In this document: in pieces, positions 7,765-9,239 of the stretch
How the letters are laid out: each line of letters starts with the position of its first letter
How positions within the stretch are numbered: position 1 is the first letter of the stretch
From: Candidatus Gottesmanbacteria bacterium RIFCSPLOWO2_01_FULL_49_10
GTDB lineage: Bacteria; Patescibacteriota; Microgenomatia; UBA10105; UBA927
Reading direction: 5' to 3'
Assembly: GCA_001781025.1 (NCBI GenBank)
Contig: MFJZ01000058.1
Location: 25,316 to 34,554 of the forward strand
Length of the DNA: 9,239 nt
Made by a program: the position numbers and the translations under genes
Notes under the pieces: generated by a model
The model's input: the letters and a program-made list of their open reading frames with translations, nothing else
The model's database searches: none
What the model was told of the DNA's origin: nothing

Positions 7765-7765
7765 C

Positions 7766-9001
7766 TTAAGGTTTTCTGTGTATACGAATAAAGTTGGCTA
7801 TAGTTACAATTACAAAATCAATCATTTGGGGAGTTAACCCAGGGTACACACCCACCCAAAACCCATCATTCATAATGATATCCGAATTTTTCATGGAACC
7901 TACCACACGTATATCTTTTCTGCCGATATAGGCCGGGTGGTGAAGAAGGTTTGCAGCAAAAAGATTGCGTGTCCCGATGCTGTGGTTTTCCAGATACTGA
8001 ACGATCTCAAATCGAGAAAACGGTGCGTCTCCCTTTACAACGACCATAAATCCGAACCAGCAGGGTTCTGCTTCCTTTTCCCACGTCGGAAGAATAAAGT
8101 ACCTGTCATATTGCTTGAAGAATGAATATAGTTTATCAAAATTTTCTTTTCGTCTCTTGATAAATCTTGGAAGTTTTTTTAATTGCGCGACGCCTATGGC
8201 AGCCTGAAAATCGGTCAGTTTTAGATTATAGCCGATTTGAGAATATATATACTTGTGATCGTATCCTTTCGGAAGTTCGCCAAGCTGCCAGTCAAACCGT
8301 CTATTGCATGTATTATCCTTCCCCGTATCACACCAACAGTCCCGTCCCCAATCACGAAACTGTCGCACAGCCTTATGAATGAATGGGTTATTCGTAACTA
8401 CCCCGCCTCCTTCACCCATGGTAATTTGGTGCGCCGGATAAAAAGAGAACGTCGCAACATGACCAAATGTACTTACTAATTTGCCTCCATATCGTGAACC
8501 TAACGCATCACAACAATCTTCAATAAACCACACATGATATCTCGCAACAATCCGCATAATGCTCTTAAGCGCTAAGGGGTTCCCGAGGGTATGTGCAAGC
8601 ATAATTGCTTTTGTTTTCCCGGTTATAGCATGTTCTATTGCTTTAGCTGTCGGATTTCTCGTCCCAGGATCAACGTCGATAAACACCGGGGTGCATCTGT
8701 TTTGAATTATCGGATTTACCGTCGTCGGAAACGCGCATGCGGCCGTAATCACCTCATCACCGGGCCGTATCGACCGCGCGCCAAACACAGATGACGTCAA
8801 TGCAGTAAGCGCAAGTAAATTTGCGGACGATCCGGAATTCACAAGCGATACGTACCGTACTCCCAAATACGAAGAGAAATCCTTTATAAATCGCTTAGTA
8901 AACTCCCCCTCAGTCCACCATCCGTCTTTGGCGACTTTGATCGCATTATCAATCTCATGATGATCAAATACTTTACCGGATGTCCGAATAGAAAATTTCA
9001 T
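7766..9001 (-). CDS. rfbH: CDP-4-keto-6-deoxy-D-glucose 3-dehydrase (E1), PMP and [2Fe-2S] enzyme
   Basis: 411 residues of the DegT/DnrJ/EryC1/StrS fold. It can be told from ordinary sugar aminotransferases by two marks. SFYPAHQITMGEGG at 186-199 has His191 in place of the PLP-binding lysine. Four cysteines, C164, C222, C224 and C232, are spaced C-x57-C-x1-C-x7-C, the pattern I recall for the iron-sulfur site of Yersinia AscC/DdhC. NSGSSANLLALTALTS (55-70), EDCCDALGS (161-169) and GYDHKYIYSQIGYNLKLTDF (246-265) are also typical. Together with a reductase (E3) it removes the C3 hydroxyl of CDP-4-keto-6-deoxyglucose, leading to 3,6-dideoxyhexoses. Its reductase and the cytidylyltransferase and dehydratase partners are not in the window. 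The N-terminus is about 25-30 residues shorter than members I remember; an in-frame TAA lies 18 codons upstream with no ATG, GTG or TTG between, so this ATG is the start. It overlaps the transketolase stop by ATGA. Confidence 0.93.
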   Translation of the reverse strand: MKFSIRTSGKVFDHHEIDNAIKVAKDGWWTEGEFTKRFIKDFSSYLGVRYVSLVNSGSSANLLALTALTSSVFGARSIRPGDEVITAACAFPTTVNPIIQNRCTPVFIDVDPGTRNPTAKAIEHAITGKTKAIMLAHTLGNPLALKSIMRIVARYHVWFIEDCCDALGSRYGGKLVSTFGHVATFSFYPAHQITMGEGGGVVTNNPFIHKAVRQFRDWGRDCWCDTGKDNTCNRRFDWQLGELPKGYDHKYIYSQIGYNLKLTDFQAAIGVAQLKKLPRFIKRRKENFDKLYSFFKQYDRYFILPTWEKEAEPCWFGFMVVVKGDAPFSRFEIVQYLENHSIGTRNLFAANLLHHPAYIGRKDIRVVGSMKNSDIIMNDGFWVGVYPGLTPQMIDFVIVTIANFIRIHRKP

Positions 9002-9239
9002 AATTTCCGTACTGCTGTGAGTAGGATGCGAACAATCTGGTTTATCCCAAGATTATTTGCATTGTGCATAAATTCTAACCTTCCGATAACTTTGGTAAAC
9101 CTGTCCGGAACACCGATACGTTTAAATAGAATAGGATGCCCATACTCAGCAATGACTTCGGCAACTGCACTTCCTAAGCCTCCGATAATGCTATGTTCCT
9201 CAAGAGTAAAAATTGCTTTTGTTTCCCGTGCGCATCGTT
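8998..9239 (-). CDS. Transketolase-family C-terminal subunit, 5' part missing
   Basis: The last 79 codons of a gene that enters from the right edge, translated by hand. The fragment contains TLEEHSIIGGLGSAVAEVIAE, shown here as two parts: TLEEHSIIGG and LGSAVAEVIAE. This is the hallmark of the third domain of transketolase and related thiamine-diphosphate enzymes. KRIGVPDRF and a short helical tail with a GI near the end follow. Most such bacterial proteins next to sugar genes are the second half of a split transketolase, with the N-terminal half encoded just upstream; that would lie outside this window. The stop TGA overlaps the rfbH start (ATGA, 8998-9001), so the two proteins are probably made together. 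It could be housekeeping transketolase, but the tight coupling to rfbH suggests a role in sugar-nucleotide or branched-sugar synthesis. The thiamine-binding residues are not visible here. Confidence 0.85.
   Translation of the reverse strand, partial: RCARETKAIFTLEEHSIIGGLGSAVAEVIAEYGHPILFKRIGVPDRFTKVIGRLEFMHNANNLGINQIVRILLTAVRKL

Noticed and set aside
7937..8794. Several plus-strand open frames opposite rfbH
   Set aside because: RfbH is full of conserved motifs in the minus frame; these frames overlap each other and look like its shadow.
7766..9001. Ordinary DegT-family sugar aminotransferase
   Set aside because: The PLP-binding lysine is replaced by His191 and the four iron-sulfur cysteines are present, which marks the 3-dehydrase.
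1..9239. Alternative genetic code with TGA read as glycine (as in some candidate phyla)
   Set aside because: TGA serves as the natural stop of the GT2, the 3184-4863 gene and the transketolase fragment, and no internal TGA is needed in any gene.

Overview
The window is one stretch of a cell-surface sugar (polysaccharide or glycoconjugate) biosynthesis locus. It holds eight protein genes, two of them cut by the window ends, and has almost no non-coding DNA. I see no RNA genes, CRISPR arrays, insertion sequences or convincing terminators. The organism looks bacterial. TGA is used as a stop at several gene ends, so the code is standard and not one that reads TGA as glycine. Most starts lack a clear Shine-Dalgarno sequence, and three multi-membrane GT-C-type proteins stand in a row. 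From memory of such loci, this resembles Candidate Phyla Radiation (Patescibacteria) genomes, but that is an inference from gene style and not from a marker gene.

Layout, in the direction of transcription of the minus strand (right to left): the C-terminal end of a transketolase-type subunit (8998-9239) overlaps rfbH (7766-9001) by ATGA. rfbH encodes a PMP and [2Fe-2S] CDP-4-keto-6-deoxyglucose 3-dehydrase. Then comes a single plus-strand gene (6571-7764), a GT4-like glycosyltransferase whose stop lies 1 base from the rfbH stop. It is divergent from the next minus-strand gene across a 77-base gap that probably carries both promoters. The minus-strand run continues with three polytopic GT-C-like membrane proteins (4871-6493, 3184-4863, 1134-3167). 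It ends with a GT2 enzyme of the dolichol-phosphate-mannose-synthase type (336-1097) and an ATGA-coupled hexapeptide-repeat acyltransferase (1-339, partial).

How the genes may work together (inference): RfbH makes a 3-deoxy CDP-sugar intermediate. The transketolase-like partner may handle a two-carbon unit on a related sugar. The GT4 enzyme adds a sugar from a nucleotide donor in the cytoplasm. The GT2 enzyme charges a polyprenyl phosphate with a sugar, and the GT-C proteins use such lipid-linked sugars on the outer face of the membrane. The acyltransferase decorates a sugar hydroxyl or amine. Base composition is uneven: the divergent pair at 4871-7764 is visibly AT-richer than the genes on both sides, which suggests a mosaic, partly acquired locus.
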